Origin: Pseudonocardia benzenivorans CB1190
GTDB lineage: Bacteria; Actinomycetota; Actinomycetes; Mycobacteriales; Pseudonocardiaceae
Reading direction: 5' to 3'
Length of the DNA stretch: 64,000 bases
Assembly: GCF_000196675.2 (NCBI RefSeq)
Contig: NC_015312.1
Location: forward strand, 6,588,501 to 6,652,500
Shown: positions 47,503-56,523 of the stretch, piece after piece
Numbering within the stretch: position 1 is the stretch's first letter
Layout: every line of letters starts with the position of its first letter
The notes under the pieces: generated by a model
The model's input: the letters and a program-made list of their open reading frames with translations, nothing else
What the model was told of the DNA's origin: nothing
Database searches by the model: none
Program-made: the position numbers and the translations under genes

Positions 47503-48597
47503 GTGATCGGGTCGCAGACGAGAGGGGTGGGGGTCGTGGTCGTCGTCCTGGTGACGCTCGTCGCGGCGGCGCTGTCGGCGCTGAGCGCCGCGGGCGAGCA
47601 GCGCGCCGCGGCCCGGCTGGCGGGGCGACGGCGGTCCCGCCCGCAGGGGCCCGGCGCCGCGATGCGGCCGGCCACGGGTGCGCGTCGGATCCGGCTGGGC
47701 CTGGCGTTCGCCACGGCCCTGCTGACGACGCCGCTGTGGCTCGGCAGCTGGCTCGTCGACGCGTCGAGCTTCGTGGCCCAGGCCGCGGCCCTGCACCTGG
47801 GCTCGCTCTCGGTGGTGCAGCCCCTGATGGTCACGACCCTGCTGTTCAGCCTGCCGCTCGCCGCGCTGGGGACGGGCCGACGCCCCACGGCGCGGGACTG
47901 GCTCGCGGCTGCGGGGATCGGCGTCGGGCTGGGCCTGGTGCTGTCCACGCGCGACGCGGCCGCGGCCGCCGGCTCGGCCCCGGTCGGTGGATCGCTGGTC
48001 CCGGTGCTGGCGTCGGTGCTGATCGCCGTCGTCGCCCTCGTGGTGCTGTCCCGGGGCCGGTCGGCGCCGGTGCGGGCCGCGCTGCTGTCGGTGGCCGCGG
48101 GCGTCCTCTTCGCCGTCGGCGCCGCACTGACCAAGCTGACCGCGGACACCGCCGTCACCAGCGGTTTCGCCGGGTTGCTGACGGGCTGGCCGGGCTATCT
48201 CCTGGCCGCCGTGTCCGTCGCGTCGTTCGCGCTGCAGCAGACCGCGTACACGATGGGCACGCTCGCCACCGCGGTGACGGCGGTCGTGGTCGTCGACCCG
48301 CTGGTCAGCTACGTCCTCGGCGTCGCCGCGTTCGGGGAGCCGCTGCCCGCGGCGGGCTTGCCGATGGTGCAGGCCGCGCTGGGGATGGTCGTGCTGGGTG
48401 TCTCGGTGGCGGTGCTGGCCCGCTCGCCGCTGCTGCAGCCGGCCGGGTCAGGTCGACCAGAACCGGTCGCTCCCGGCGGGCAGGGCGGGCGAGTCGGCGC
48501 GGGCGAACGCGTCGAGGAACCGCCGTACGACATCGACGTGATCGTTCCCGCGGCCCACGCACGCTACCCCGGTCGACAGCCGGCTCCGTGCGCGTGA
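47503..48597 (+). CDS. DMT-superfamily (EamA-like) transporter
   Basis: 364 residues with about nine or ten hydrophobic segments. The pattern VQPLMVTTLLFSLPLAALGTG and, near the end, VVVDPLVSYVLGVAAFGEPL matches actinobacterial DMT/EamA-like proteins. The C-terminal 60 residues are hydrophilic and rich in G and P. The start is uncertain: GTG 47503 or GTG 47527. Substrate unknown. Its 3' end overlaps the next small ORF. Confidence 0.75.
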   Translation: MIGSQTRGVGVVVVVLVTLVAAALSALSAAGEQRAAARLAGRRRSRPQGPGAAMRPATGARRIRLGLAFATALLTTPLWLGSWLVDASSFVAQAAALHLGSLSVVQPLMVTTLLFSLPLAALGTGRRPTARDWLAAAGIGVGLGLVLSTRDAAAAAGSAPVGGSLVPVLASVLIAVVALVVLSRGRSAPVRAALLSVAAGVLFAVGAALTKLTADTAVTSGFAGLLTGWPGYLLAAVSVASFALQQTAYTMGTLATAVTAVVVVDPLVSYVLGVAAFGEPLPAAGLPMVQAALGMVVLGVSVAVLARSPLLQPAGSGRPEPVAPGGQGGRVGAGERVEEPPYDIDVIVPAAHARYPGRQPAPCA

Positions 48598-48818
48598 CGG
48601 CGAGCGCCTCCAAGTTCCACGGTCACGAGGGCGTCGCGTCGTGGGACCGGACCGACAACATCGGCAGGAACACCTGGTTCGAGGCGACCGGCACCCGCCG
48701 GGACGGCAGCAGCTACGTCGTGACGCTCGTCGTCACCGGCGACGGTTTCACCGGCACCAGCGACATCGTGTTCGACGTCGACGGGGACCGCATCCGCTCG
48801 ATGGTGATCAGCCCCTGA
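48594..48818 (+). CDS. Short NTF2/SnoaL-like protein, probably truncated
   Basis: 74 residues from GTG 48594 (48588 is an alternative). FHGHEGVASWDR and the later VTGDGFTGTSDIVFDVDGDRI resemble the C-terminal half of SnoaL/NTF2-like folds, which normally have about 120 residues. Its start overlaps the DMT gene by 4 bases. It may be a decayed or miniature member. Convergent with the CoA-ligase-like gene. Confidence 0.5.
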   Translation: MTASASKFHGHEGVASWDRTDNIGRNTWFEATGTRRDGSSYVVTLVVTGDGFTGTSDIVFDVDGDRIRSMVISP

Positions 48819-50197
48819 CGGCCGGGACGAACCGGCGGACCTTGCCGGTCTGCGCGTCGCGGGTCAGCCCGCCGACGACGCGCACGTCCGCCGTGCAGGC
48901 CGGTCCCGGCGAGGGCGGCCGCGAGGCGATCGGCGAGGCGGTCGCGGTCGAGGGTCGTCCCCGCGGCGAGCACGGCGTCGACGGTGATGCCGTGGTCGCG
49001 CTGGCACACCTGGTACTCGACGATCTCGGGCCGGCGCAGCAGCACCCCGCGGATCACCCCGGGCGGCACCTCGGTGTCGCCGAACCGGAACGTCGGGTCG
49101 ATCCGGCCCCGCACCCGGACGCGCTGGTGGCCGTGCGCCGGGTCGGGCTCGACGGCCACGAAGGAGTCGGTCAGCTCGTAGCGGACCAACGGCTGCAGGT
49201 GGTTGACGAGGTTGGTGACCAGCACCCGCGTCGACGGGGTGCCCGGCGGGACCGGGCGCAGGTCGTCGTCGACGAGCTCGACGACGCACTGGTCGGAGTT
49301 GAGGACGATGACGTCGTCGTCGGGCGGGGAGGTGCCGACGAGGCCCTCGGTGGACCCGAAGGTGTCGACGACCGGTGCCTCGAAGCCGGCGGAGATCGCG
49401 GCCCGCAGCTGGGGGGTGAGCGTCTCGCTCGTCGAGGTCACGATCATGGGGGAGAGCCGCAGCCGGCCGGCCCGGCGCTCGGCGGCGAGGCGGGCGAGCA
49501 CGGACGGGTAGCCGTACAGCCCGGGCGCCCCGATCTCCTCCAGCCGGGCGACGATCTCGCCGAACGGCAGCGACACCGGCACCGGGACGACCCGCAGCGG
49601 GAACGCGCCGTTCGCGGTGAAGGGCGCCGCGCAACCGGTGGCGTGCACGGCGGTCCCGGCCGCGACCATCGCCATCGGCAGGCCGCCCGGCGGGATCGCG
49701 TCCCTCGCCCGCAGGCGGGCGATGGCGGCGCGGGTCAGCCCGCCGAAGAACGCGCTCAGCGCCGCCATGTCGAACAGGAAGACGCCGCGCAGCCCAGAGC
49801 TGCCGCCGGACGCCATCGCGATGTAGGCGTCGAACAGCGGAACCGGCTCCGTCCGGGTGGCCGCGATCGCCTCCTCGACGCTGCGCCGGGTCAGCCGGCG
49901 GTCGGTCACGACGTCGTCGTAGGCGGCCATCAGCTCCGCCTTGGTCATGACGGGAAGCCGGGTGAGGTCCCCCGGCTCGACGGCGTCGAGGTCGATCCCG
50001 GCGAGACGACGGGCGTGGAACGGCGAGTGCTCGACGGCGTGGCCGAGCAGCGCGCGCAGCCGGGCCCGCCGGACCTCCGCGATCCGCTCGGCCGACCAAC
50101 CGAGCGCCTCGATCTGGGCCGGCAGGTCGGTGCGCTGCCGGTCCTGCAGGCGCTCGCACAACGCGGCGAAGCCGGTCCGCGTGGAGATCGCGTCCAT
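48808..50197 (-). pseudogene. CoA-ligase (phenylacetate-CoA-ligase-like) with a C-terminal frameshift
   Basis: AMP-forming ligase-like protein of about 460 residues. The AMP/phosphate loop is YIAMASGGSSGLRGVFLFD, the adenylation motif is TFGSTEGLVG, and the N-terminal fold is PaaK-like. The frame from ATG 50197 loses similarity near 48900 and runs to a stop at 48713 as arginine-rich sequence. The adjacent frame instead encodes CTADVRVVGGLTRDAQTG then KVRRFVPAVRG and a stop at 48808, the normal family C-terminus with its catalytic TGK lysine. A one-base loss (or sequencing error) near 48895-48900 explains this. Operon partner of the TetR gene upstream. Confidence 0.75.
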
Positions 50198-50232
50198 CGT
50201 GCACTCCCTTGTCGCGGCGGAGGCCCGACCGG

Positions 50233-50835
50233 TCAGGGTGACGGCACCCCGAGGAGCCGGCGGGCGAGGTCTTCGAGGGGCTCCTGCGGCAGCGCGGCCG
50301 GGTCGGCGGCGCGTTCCAGGGTGAGCCCCGACGTGACGGCGAACATGAACTCGGCGAGCAGCCGCGGCGCGGCAGGCGGCTGCGCATCCGCCTTGGCGTA
50401 GGCGGCGACGACGCAGTCCGCGAGCGCGTCGACCGTGCGCCGGTGCGCCGCGGCGTACCGGGCGTTCAGCTCGGGATCGCGCGCGGCGAGCACCCGGAAC
50501 TCGATCAGCAGCCGGGCCCAGTCCGCGTCGTCGGCGAGCCGGCGGTCCTGGACGTGCAGCAACGCCACCAGCGCCTCCCACCCGGTGCCTGCCTCGACGA
50601 GGCGGGCGTTCTGTGCGGCGCGCTCGGCGATCCGTTCGTCGAGGAGGGTGAGCAGGAGATCGGCCTTGCCGTCGAACTGCGAGTAGACGACGCCCTTGGA
50701 GAAGCCCGCCTCGTCGGCGATCGCCTCCACGGTCGCCCCGGCGTAGCCGCGGGCGAGGAACACCCGGCGAGCCGCGTCGAGCACCAGTTCCCGGTTGCGG
50801 CCGGCCTGCTCCGCCCTGGTCAGCCTCGTCGTCAC
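50233..50835 (-). CDS. TetR-family repressor
   Basis: 200 residues. HTH at about 10-58 (VLDAARRVFLARGYAGATVEAIADEAGFSKGVVYSQFDGKADLLL, family block), then an AcrR-like ligand domain. The GTG at 50835 is chosen since longer forms would read through the operator. It lies 35 bases upstream of the CoA-ligase-like gene and probably controls it; the divergent DUF1116 gene begins 193 bases away. Confidence 0.88.
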   Translation of the reverse strand: MTTRLTRAEQAGRNRELVLDAARRVFLARGYAGATVEAIADEAGFSKGVVYSQFDGKADLLLTLLDERIAERAAQNARLVEAGTGWEALVALLHVQDRRLADDADWARLLIEFRVLAARDPELNARYAAAHRRTVDALADCVVAAYAKADAQPPAAPRLLAEFMFAVTSGLTLERAADPAALPQEPLEDLARRLLGVPSP

Positions 50836-50848
50836 GCCGTTATTGAAG

Positions 50849-50894
50849 TACCGCTGGTATGTCAATGTCAAGGGTATTCGAATACCAACGGTAT
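50849..50894. promoter_or_regulatory. Cluster of TetR-type palindromes
   Basis: TACCGCTGGTA at 50849-50859, GGTATTCGAATACC at 50873-50886 and ATACCAACGGTAT at 50882-50894 are each perfect dyads built from GGTA/TACC half-sites. They lie directly upstream of the TetR gene and are its likely operators. Confidence 0.75.
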
Positions 50895-50965
50895 TTAGTC
50901 GTCCGCGGCGCGAGCACCCCTGAACGGGGGGCGGAACGGGGGATGTCGCGAGCGGGGATGTCTCT

Positions 50966-50998
50966 TATAGTGTGTCGGCGTCTACTTTGATGAAGTAG
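50966..50998 (+). promoter_or_regulatory. Promoter/operator of the DUF1116 (allG-like) gene
   Basis: TATAGT at 50966-50971 followed by GTG resembles the arcC copy 2 promoter. CTACTTTGATGAAGTAG at 50982-50998 is a perfect 6-5-6 palindrome, a likely operator overlapping the transcript start. Confidence 0.5.
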
Positions 50999-51027
50999 TG
51001 ACCGACGCCCCGAGGAGGAACCGCCCG

Positions 51028-52437
51028 ATGACGACACCGCTGGCACTGCCTGACGAGGTCCAGGTGGTCAACATCGGCCTGCCGATGTTCGCCGACGCGG
51101 TGCGTGCGCAGGGTCGGCCGGTCCAGCACGTCGACTGGCGCATCCCCGCCGACGGCGACCTGGCGGCCGTCCGCGCGCTGTGCAACCTCTACGGCGACGC
51201 CGGCGCCGCGATCGACGAGGCCAACGCCGAGGTCGTCCGCCGCCTCAACGAGGGTGTGCCGCAGCTCGTCGAGGTCTCGACGTTCGGCGCGGCCGTGCCC
51301 GGCGTCGAGGGCCGGATGATCCTGCACTCCGGCCCGGTGCTCCCCTACGCCGAGCACGCCGACCCGCTGCAGCGCTCGATGCGCGCGGCCGTGGTCGCCG
51401 AGGGCTGGGCCGCCGACGTCGCGGAGGCCGAGAAGCTCCTGCAGAGCGGTGCGATCACCCTCGACGCGGCGAACCACCACGACGCAGTCGTGCCGATGGC
51501 CAGCGCGGTGGGGCCGTCGCAGCCGGCGCTGGTGGTCGACAACCGCGAGGGCGGGACGCGCGCCTTCTCCTCCCTCAACCAGGGCCCCGGCGAGGTGGCC
51601 TGGTTCGGCCGCGACACCGACGCCGCGATCGCCCGGCTGCGGTTCCTCGCCGACACCGCGGGCCCGGCGATCGCACAGATCCTGGCCGAGGCGGGGCAGC
51701 TCGACATCCTGGCGATCGCCGCGCAGGGCATCACCATGGGCGACGACCTGCACATGCGCACCCAGGCCGCGACCAACCTGCTCACCCGCACCTGGCTGGC
51801 CCCGATCGCCGCGCTGCCCGACGCCGCTCGCGTCCCGTTCGCGCAGTACCTGGCCGGCAACCACCTGTTCTTCCTGAACTTCGCGATGGCGGCCGCCAAG
51901 TCGCTGCAGCTGTGGGCGCACCAGGTCGCAGGCTCGTCGATCGTCACGCACATGGCCCGCAACGGCACCACGTTCGGCGTCAAGGTCGCGGGCGACGACA
52001 GCTGGTACATCACCGAGGCCCCGCCCGTCGGCGACGCGATGTACTACTCGGGCTACGGGCCCGAGACCAGCGCGAAGGACATCGGTGACAGCGCGGTCCT
52101 GGAGCTGACCGGGATGGGCGGCCCGGCCGCCGGCAACTCCGCCGCGGTCGCGGCGTTCCTCGGTGGCGCGATGTCCGACGCCGCCGCGGCGACCGAGTCG
52201 TTCCAGGCCATCTGCGCCGGGGCCAGCACCCGCTTCACCCTGCCGGCGATGGGCTTCATCGGCACGCCGCTCGCCGTCGACGTCCGCAAGGTCGTCGAGA
52301 CGGGCATCACGCCGAAGGTGACCACCGGCATCCTGCACATCGACGCGGGGATCGGCCAGGTCGGCGCAGGCGTCGCCACCGCACCGATCGCCTGCTTCTC
52401 CGACGCGCTCAAGGCGCTCGCAGCTCGGGTGGCCTGA
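51028..52437 (+). CDS. allG: DUF1116 protein, AllG (YlbE)-like oxamate carbamoyltransferase subunit
   Basis: 469 residues matching DUF1116. Conserved blocks are NREGGTRAFSSLNQGPGEV, AQGITMGDDLHMRTQAATN, GNHLFFLNFAMAAAKS, ARNGTTFGVKVAG and ITPKVTTGILHIDAGIGQVG. In E. coli, AllF (FdrA), AllG (YlbE) and AllH (YlbF) form oxamate carbamoyltransferase, which splits oxalurate to oxamate and carbamoyl phosphate. Here the fdrA and arcC homologues lie 2.5 kb away on the other strand; no DUF2877 (AllH) gene is seen. The ATG at 51028 has GAGGAGGA upstream. Confidence 0.9.
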   Translation: MTTPLALPDEVQVVNIGLPMFADAVRAQGRPVQHVDWRIPADGDLAAVRALCNLYGDAGAAIDEANAEVVRRLNEGVPQLVEVSTFGAAVPGVEGRMILHSGPVLPYAEHADPLQRSMRAAVVAEGWAADVAEAEKLLQSGAITLDAANHHDAVVPMASAVGPSQPALVVDNREGGTRAFSSLNQGPGEVAWFGRDTDAAIARLRFLADTAGPAIAQILAEAGQLDILAIAAQGITMGDDLHMRTQAATNLLTRTWLAPIAALPDAARVPFAQYLAGNHLFFLNFAMAAAKSLQLWAHQVAGSSIVTHMARNGTTFGVKVAGDDSWYITEAPPVGDAMYYSGYGPETSAKDIGDSAVLELTGMGGPAAGNSAAVAAFLGGAMSDAAAATESFQAICAGASTRFTLPAMGFIGTPLAVDVRKVVETGITPKVTTGILHIDAGIGQVGAGVATAPIACFSDALKALAARVA

Positions 52438-52481
52438 CCATCCACCCCTCCCGGCCCGGCCGTCCGCCGGCCCGGCCACGG

Positions 52482-52515
52482 CAACGGCGGTCCCCTGCAC
52501 CGGGGGCCGCCGTTG
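52482..52515. terminator. Stem-loop after the allG-like gene
   Basis: CAACGGCGGTCCCC at 52482-52495 pairs with 52501-52515 with one small bulge around a 5-base loop. It lies 45 bases beyond the stop, with no T-run. Confidence 0.7.
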
Positions 52516-52583
52516 TCGCATCTCGGGGCCGTCTCGGGCTCGAATCTCGGGTCGTGACAGGGGCACATGACCATGGAACGTCC

Positions 52584-52596
52584 ACTATGATGAATG
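52584..52596 (+). promoter_or_regulatory. Short motif shared with the allG-like promoter
   Basis: ACTATGATGAATG at 52584-52596 resembles ACTTTGATGAAGT of the palindrome at 50982-50998. It may be a -10 (TATGAT) or a half-operator for the nitrile-hydratase-like gene. Confidence 0.3.
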
Positions 52597-52672
52597 ACGT
52601 CTCCCATCGTGATCGGCACGGTCGCGCCGCCCGATGGGACCGCCGGCCCGCCCACCCCGGAGAGACCGCAGC

Positions 52673-53185
52673 ATGAGCACCGCCCTGGACCCCGACGAGT
52701 ACCTCGACGGCTCCGGCAACCGCATCAGTCCCGGCCTGCGCACCGAGGCACTCGAACAACTCCTCACCGAACGCGGCCTCGCCCGCCCCGCCGTGACGGA
52801 CGAGAGCCGGATGCGCGCGGGCGCCGCCCTGCTCGACCTCGACACCGACCCGGCCTCGGCGCCCCCGCGGGCCGACGGCGAGCTCGTCTTCGCCGAACCG
52901 TGGGAGTCCCGCGCCTTCGGCATGGCCGTCTCGCTGCACGACGCCGGCCTGTTCGCGTGGCCCCAGTTCCAGGCTGCCCTCGTCGCCCGCATCGCCGCGT
53001 GGGAGAACCAGCACCCCGAGGGCGAGCGCTCCTCCTTCTACACCCCGTGGCTCGGCGCCCTCGAGGACGTCCTCGCCGGCGACGGCACCGTCTTCACCGA
53101 CGAGGTCGTCCAGCGCGCGGCGGAGCTGGCGCTGCGGCCCGCCGGGCACGACCACGCGGCCCGCGTCAGAGGTACGGCCGCGTGA
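52673..53185 (+). CDS. Nitrile hydratase accessory/subunit-like protein
   Basis: 170 residues. Residues about 15-40 (ISPGLRTEALEQLLTERGLA) look like the N-terminus of a nitrile-hydratase alpha chain. Residues about 68-155 (LVFAEPWESRAFGMAVSLHD, ending YTPWLGALEDVLA) look like the accessory/beta N-terminal domain. No CxxCSC metal motif is present, so it is not a catalytic alpha subunit. It may be an activator or a thiocyanate/nitrile-hydratase-related binding protein. It follows the allG-like gene, where allH would be expected. It overlaps the convergent VOC gene by 20 bases. ATG 52673. Confidence 0.65.
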   Translation: MSTALDPDEYLDGSGNRISPGLRTEALEQLLTERGLARPAVTDESRMRAGAALLDLDTDPASAPPRADGELVFAEPWESRAFGMAVSLHDAGLFAWPQFQAALVARIAAWENQHPEGERSSFYTPWLGALEDVLAGDGTVFTDEVVQRAAELALRPAGHDHAARVRGTAA

Positions 53186-53552
53186 TCAGCTCGAGGTAGT
53201 GGCCCGCGGGGTCGCGGAAGTAGACCCCGCGGCCGCCGTGCTCGGTGTTGGTCTCGCCCGGGCGTCGCATCTGCGGGTCGGCCCAGTGCTCGATCCCGCG
53301 CTCGCGCAGCCGGGCGTAGGCCCGGTCGAACAGCGCGTCGTCGACGAGGAACGCGTAGTGCTGGTTCTGGATCTCCGGGTACGCCTCGACCGGCAGGTCG
53401 GCGAACTGGAGCAGGACCCCGCCGTCGAGCTGGAGGTTGGTGAACGCCCCCCAGGACGGCGCGGCGGAGGCCTCCAGGATCTCGGCGAAGAAGCGGGCCG
53501 ACCCGGCGCGGTCACGGGCGGCGATGATCGTGTGGTTGAACGTGGCGGGCAT
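53166..53552 (-). CDS. VOC (glyoxalase/dioxygenase) family protein
   Basis: 128 residues, one VOC module pair: HTIIAARDRAGSARFFAEIL at the N-terminus and GRGVYFRDPAGHYLELITRPY at the end. Metal ligands probable are His7 and the late glutamate (YLELI). Substrate unknown; relatives include glyoxalase I, fosfomycin resistance enzymes and dioxygenases. ATG 53552. Confidence 0.85.
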   Translation of the reverse strand: MPATFNHTIIAARDRAGSARFFAEILEASAAPSWGAFTNLQLDGGVLLQFADLPVEAYPEIQNQHYAFLVDDALFDRAYARLRERGIEHWADPQMRRPGETNTEHGGRGVYFRDPAGHYLELITRPYL

Positions 53553-53800
53553 CGGGTGTGTCCTCTCGGTCGGTGAACGCCGGGAGGTGCGCCCGCGCCG
53601 GCTGCACGCACGGAGGACCTGGACTGCGCCGCTGGGCCTGCGGGGTGCACGACGCGGCAGCCGCGTCGGCCGGTACAGCCGCTCCTTCCCGGTAGGCCCA
53701 TCTGGGGCGCACGGCCACCGTACCGGATCTCCGCGTCCGAGCGGCCGGACGACGACGGCCGCACCCTCACCGGGATGCGGCCGTCGGCGCGGAGCGGACG

Positions 53801-54985
53801 TCAGGACGTCGCGGCGTCGCGGATCTCGTCGTAGATCTCGCGGTGCCTGCGCGCGCTGGCCTCCCAGCTGAACCGCGGCAGGATCGCCTCGCCGCCCGCG
53901 CGCAGCCGGTCGCGCAGCGCCGCGTCGCGGACCATGGTGCGCATCGCCTGCGCGAGCCCGTCGGAGTCCTCGACGGGCGGCAGCAGCGCCGAGACCCCGT
54001 CCTCGAGGTACTCGTGGAACACGTCGAGGTCGCTGGCGATGACGGGCAGGCCCGCGGCCATCGCCTCGAAGACGACGAGCCCCCAGCCCTCCTTCACCGA
54101 CGGGAAGCACAGCGCGTCGGCCGCGTGGTACCAGCCCGCGAGGTCGGCCTCGCTGACGGTGCCCAGCAGGTGGACGTCGTGCCCGAGCTCCAGGCCCAGC
54201 TCCGGGAGCTCGGCGAGCGCCGCGTCCCGGTAGGGGGTGTAGTCCTGGAACGAGTGGCCGCCGACGACGGCCAGCGTGGCGTCGACGCCGTCGCGTTTGA
54301 GCTGCGCGAGCGCGCGGAAGGCGTGGACCGTGCCCTTCCGGGGCTCCACACCACCGACGGCGAGGAAGACGAATCGCCCGTCGCCCGCGCCGATCCGCGC
54401 GCGCAGCTCCTCGATCGTGCCGTCCGCGGGCTTGGCGAACCTGCCGAGGTCGACCCCGTTGGGCACGATGTCGGCATCACGGCCGTAGTCGTCGCGCATG
54501 ATGCGCCGCCACTGCTCGCTGACGACGAGGATTCGGTCGGGCTCCACGATCGCCTGGCGGGAGCAGTTGATCAGCGCGGGCGTCGTGAAGTCGTCGACGT
54601 GGTGCACGGTCCGCACGACGGTGATCGGGGCGCCCGCGTCGCGCACCCGGGCGGCGGCCCGGGCGGCGATGCAGTCCTGCGCGTGCAGGATGTCGTAGTC
54701 ACCGGCGAGCTCGGCGAGCGCGGCCGCCAACGTGTCGATCGACGCGAACACCTTGTCGTCCAACGTGTCGCCCACCTTCGTGGGTGCCTGCAGGACGGTG
54801 TTCGGGACGTCGGTGCGGCGGAAGAGCCCCACCGCCGGGTCGCCGAGGGTGAGCAGGTGCACCGGCACGCCCTGCCGGTGCAGCTCCTCGGCCAGGCTGA
54901 GGGTGTGGACCAGCCCGCCCCGCGGCTTGGTGGAGTGCGAGACGAGCGCCAGCCCGCGCCGCACGCGGTCGCCGGTACCGGTCAC
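53801..54985 (-). CDS. GT4 glycosyltransferase, MSMEG_0565-like
   Basis: 394 residues, GT-B fold. The N-terminal domain begins LALVSHSTKPRGGLVHTLSL and the donor-site domain has GGVEPRKGTVHAFRALAQL and FPSVKEGWGLVVFEAMAAGLP with the EX7E glutamates. The sequence fits the MSMEG_0565 type associated with Nit1C nitrilase clusters, by recall. Its GTG at 54985 overlaps the fdrA stop (GTGA), so it is the last gene of arcC-fdrA-GT. Sugar donor and acceptor unknown. Confidence 0.82.
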   Translation of the reverse strand: MTGTGDRVRRGLALVSHSTKPRGGLVHTLSLAEELHRQGVPVHLLTLGDPAVGLFRRTDVPNTVLQAPTKVGDTLDDKVFASIDTLAAALAELAGDYDILHAQDCIAARAAARVRDAGAPITVVRTVHHVDDFTTPALINCSRQAIVEPDRILVVSEQWRRIMRDDYGRDADIVPNGVDLGRFAKPADGTIEELRARIGAGDGRFVFLAVGGVEPRKGTVHAFRALAQLKRDGVDATLAVVGGHSFQDYTPYRDAALAELPELGLELGHDVHLLGTVSEADLAGWYHAADALCFPSVKEGWGLVVFEAMAAGLPVIASDLDVFHEYLEDGVSALLPPVEDSDGLAQAMRTMVRDAALRDRLRAGGEAILPRFSWEASARRHREIYDEIRDAATS

Positions 54986-56523
54986 AGCGACATCGCCGCG
55001 ATCTCGGGCTTGCGGCTCGCGATCGCCGCGGCGGCCAGGGCCGCACGCTGCGCGGTCTGGGTGACGAGCACGCCCGCGTCCTCGAACGCCTTCTTCTGCG
55101 CCTGGTAGCCCTGCGGGTCCTGCTCGGTGCCCAGGACGTAGACGATGACCTGCGGGCCGCCGGCGTCGCGGATCTCGGTGAAGACCGGCACGAGCTCGCT
55201 CGCCGGGTTCTCGTGGGCGCCGTAGCCGAGCACGACGTCCATCAGGATCGCGGCGACCTTCGGGTCGGCCGCCTGCTCGCGCAGCAGCTCGATCCGGGCC
55301 TCCGGGTCGATCATCGGGTGCGGGCGACCCTTGGTGTACTCCTCCTCGCCCAGGTCGAGCGAGGTGTGGGCACCCTCGGGCGCGGGCAGGCCGAGCGACT
55401 TGTCGAGCGGGGTGTTGGAGTACACGTCGCCCAGCGTCTCACCCAGCACGACGAGCGACTCGTAGCAGAGGGTGCCCCCGGAGTAGAGGCCGCGGACCAG
55501 GGTGCGCTCCGCGGGCAGGGTCTCGGCGATCTCGCGGACCCGCTCGACGAGGCCCTCGGCGACGTCGGGCGGGGTCTGCCCGGCGAGCTTCGCCGCGGCG
55601 ATCGCGCCGGCCTCCAGCGTGCGGGTGACGACGACGCCCTCGGGCGCCTCGAACCCCTTGTCGATGCCGATCAGCGCGGCGACGACCTTCTTGCCCTCGG
55701 CGGCCGCGAGGACCTCCTGCGCGACCTGCGGGTTCGGCGGCTTCGACACCAGGAAGACGATCTCCGTGGCATCGTCGGCGACGAGGCGGGCCATTGCCTG
55801 CTTGGCGGTGAGGCCGCCGATCTTGGCGGTGAGGTCGCGGCCACCGAGGCCGATGACGTGCGAGATGCCCGCGCCCCACCGGTCGACCAGGCTCGCGGCC
55901 TCCTGGGCCCCGGTCCCCGCCGCGGCGACGACGGCGACGTTGCCCTTCTTGACGACGTTCGCGAACGCCAGGCAGGTGCGGCCCAGCATCGCGGTCCCGG
56001 CGCCCGGCCCCATGATGAGCCGGCCGATGCGGTTGCCGCGCTCCTTGAGCGCGACCTCGTCCTCGACGGAGACGTTGTCGCTGAACAGCAGCACGTCGAG
56101 GCCTGCGGACAGCGCCTTGTGCGCCTCCAGGGCGGCGTAGTCGCCGGGGACGGAGATGACGGCGACGTTGGTGTCGGGCTGACGCGCGACGGCCTGGGCC
56201 AGGGTGCGGGCCGGCTTCTCGGCGGCCTCGCCGGAGGCGTTGGTGCGCGGCGCGAACATCGCGGCCTCGCCGGCCTCGCGGGCCGACTCGGCGAGCTCGT
56301 CGGACTCGGCGTTCACCGCGACGAACAGGTCGTTCGCGCCGGCGTGCCCGATCTCGGAGGTGTCGAAGCCCTCGCCGGCGAGCGTCTCGAGGTTGGCGGG
56401 GGTGGCCATCGCGGCCGAGGCCCAGACGACGCCGTCGAGGCTGCGCATCGCTCGGGTGCCGGACAGCTGCACCACCGAGTCCACGTAGGTGTCGGTGTAC
56501 AGCGTGATGCGATGGATGCTCAC
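54982..56523 (-). CDS. fdrA: FdrA (AllF)-like oxamate carbamoyltransferase subunit
   Basis: 513 residues, a succinyl-CoA-synthetase-like fold used without CoA in AllF. Blocks include GPGAGTAMLGRTCLAFANVV, VVAAAGTGAQEAASLVDRWG and ISHVIGLGGRDLTAKIGGLT, and a C-terminal half with AILMDVVLGYGAHENPASEL. In E. coli AllF pairs with AllG and AllH. The GTG at 56523 overlaps the arcC stop (GTGA), and its own stop overlaps the glycosyltransferase. With carbamate kinase it would turn oxalurate into oxamate, CO2, ammonia and ATP. Confidence 0.9.
   Translation of the reverse strand: MSIHRITLYTDTYVDSVVQLSGTRAMRSLDGVVWASAAMATPANLETLAGEGFDTSEIGHAGANDLFVAVNAESDELAESAREAGEAAMFAPRTNASGEAAEKPARTLAQAVARQPDTNVAVISVPGDYAALEAHKALSAGLDVLLFSDNVSVEDEVALKERGNRIGRLIMGPGAGTAMLGRTCLAFANVVKKGNVAVVAAAGTGAQEAASLVDRWGAGISHVIGLGGRDLTAKIGGLTAKQAMARLVADDATEIVFLVSKPPNPQVAQEVLAAAEGKKVVAALIGIDKGFEAPEGVVVTRTLEAGAIAAAKLAGQTPPDVAEGLVERVREIAETLPAERTLVRGLYSGGTLCYESLVVLGETLGDVYSNTPLDKSLGLPAPEGAHTSLDLGEEEYTKGRPHPMIDPEARIELLREQAADPKVAAILMDVVLGYGAHENPASELVPVFTEIRDAGGPQVIVYVLGTEQDPQGYQAQKKAFEDAGVLVTQTAQRAALAAAAIASRKPEIAAMSL

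Noticed and set aside
50880-50900. CbbR-type box near the TetR gene
   Set aside because: The dyads are GGTA/TACC half-sites next to a TetR gene, not T-N11-A motifs.
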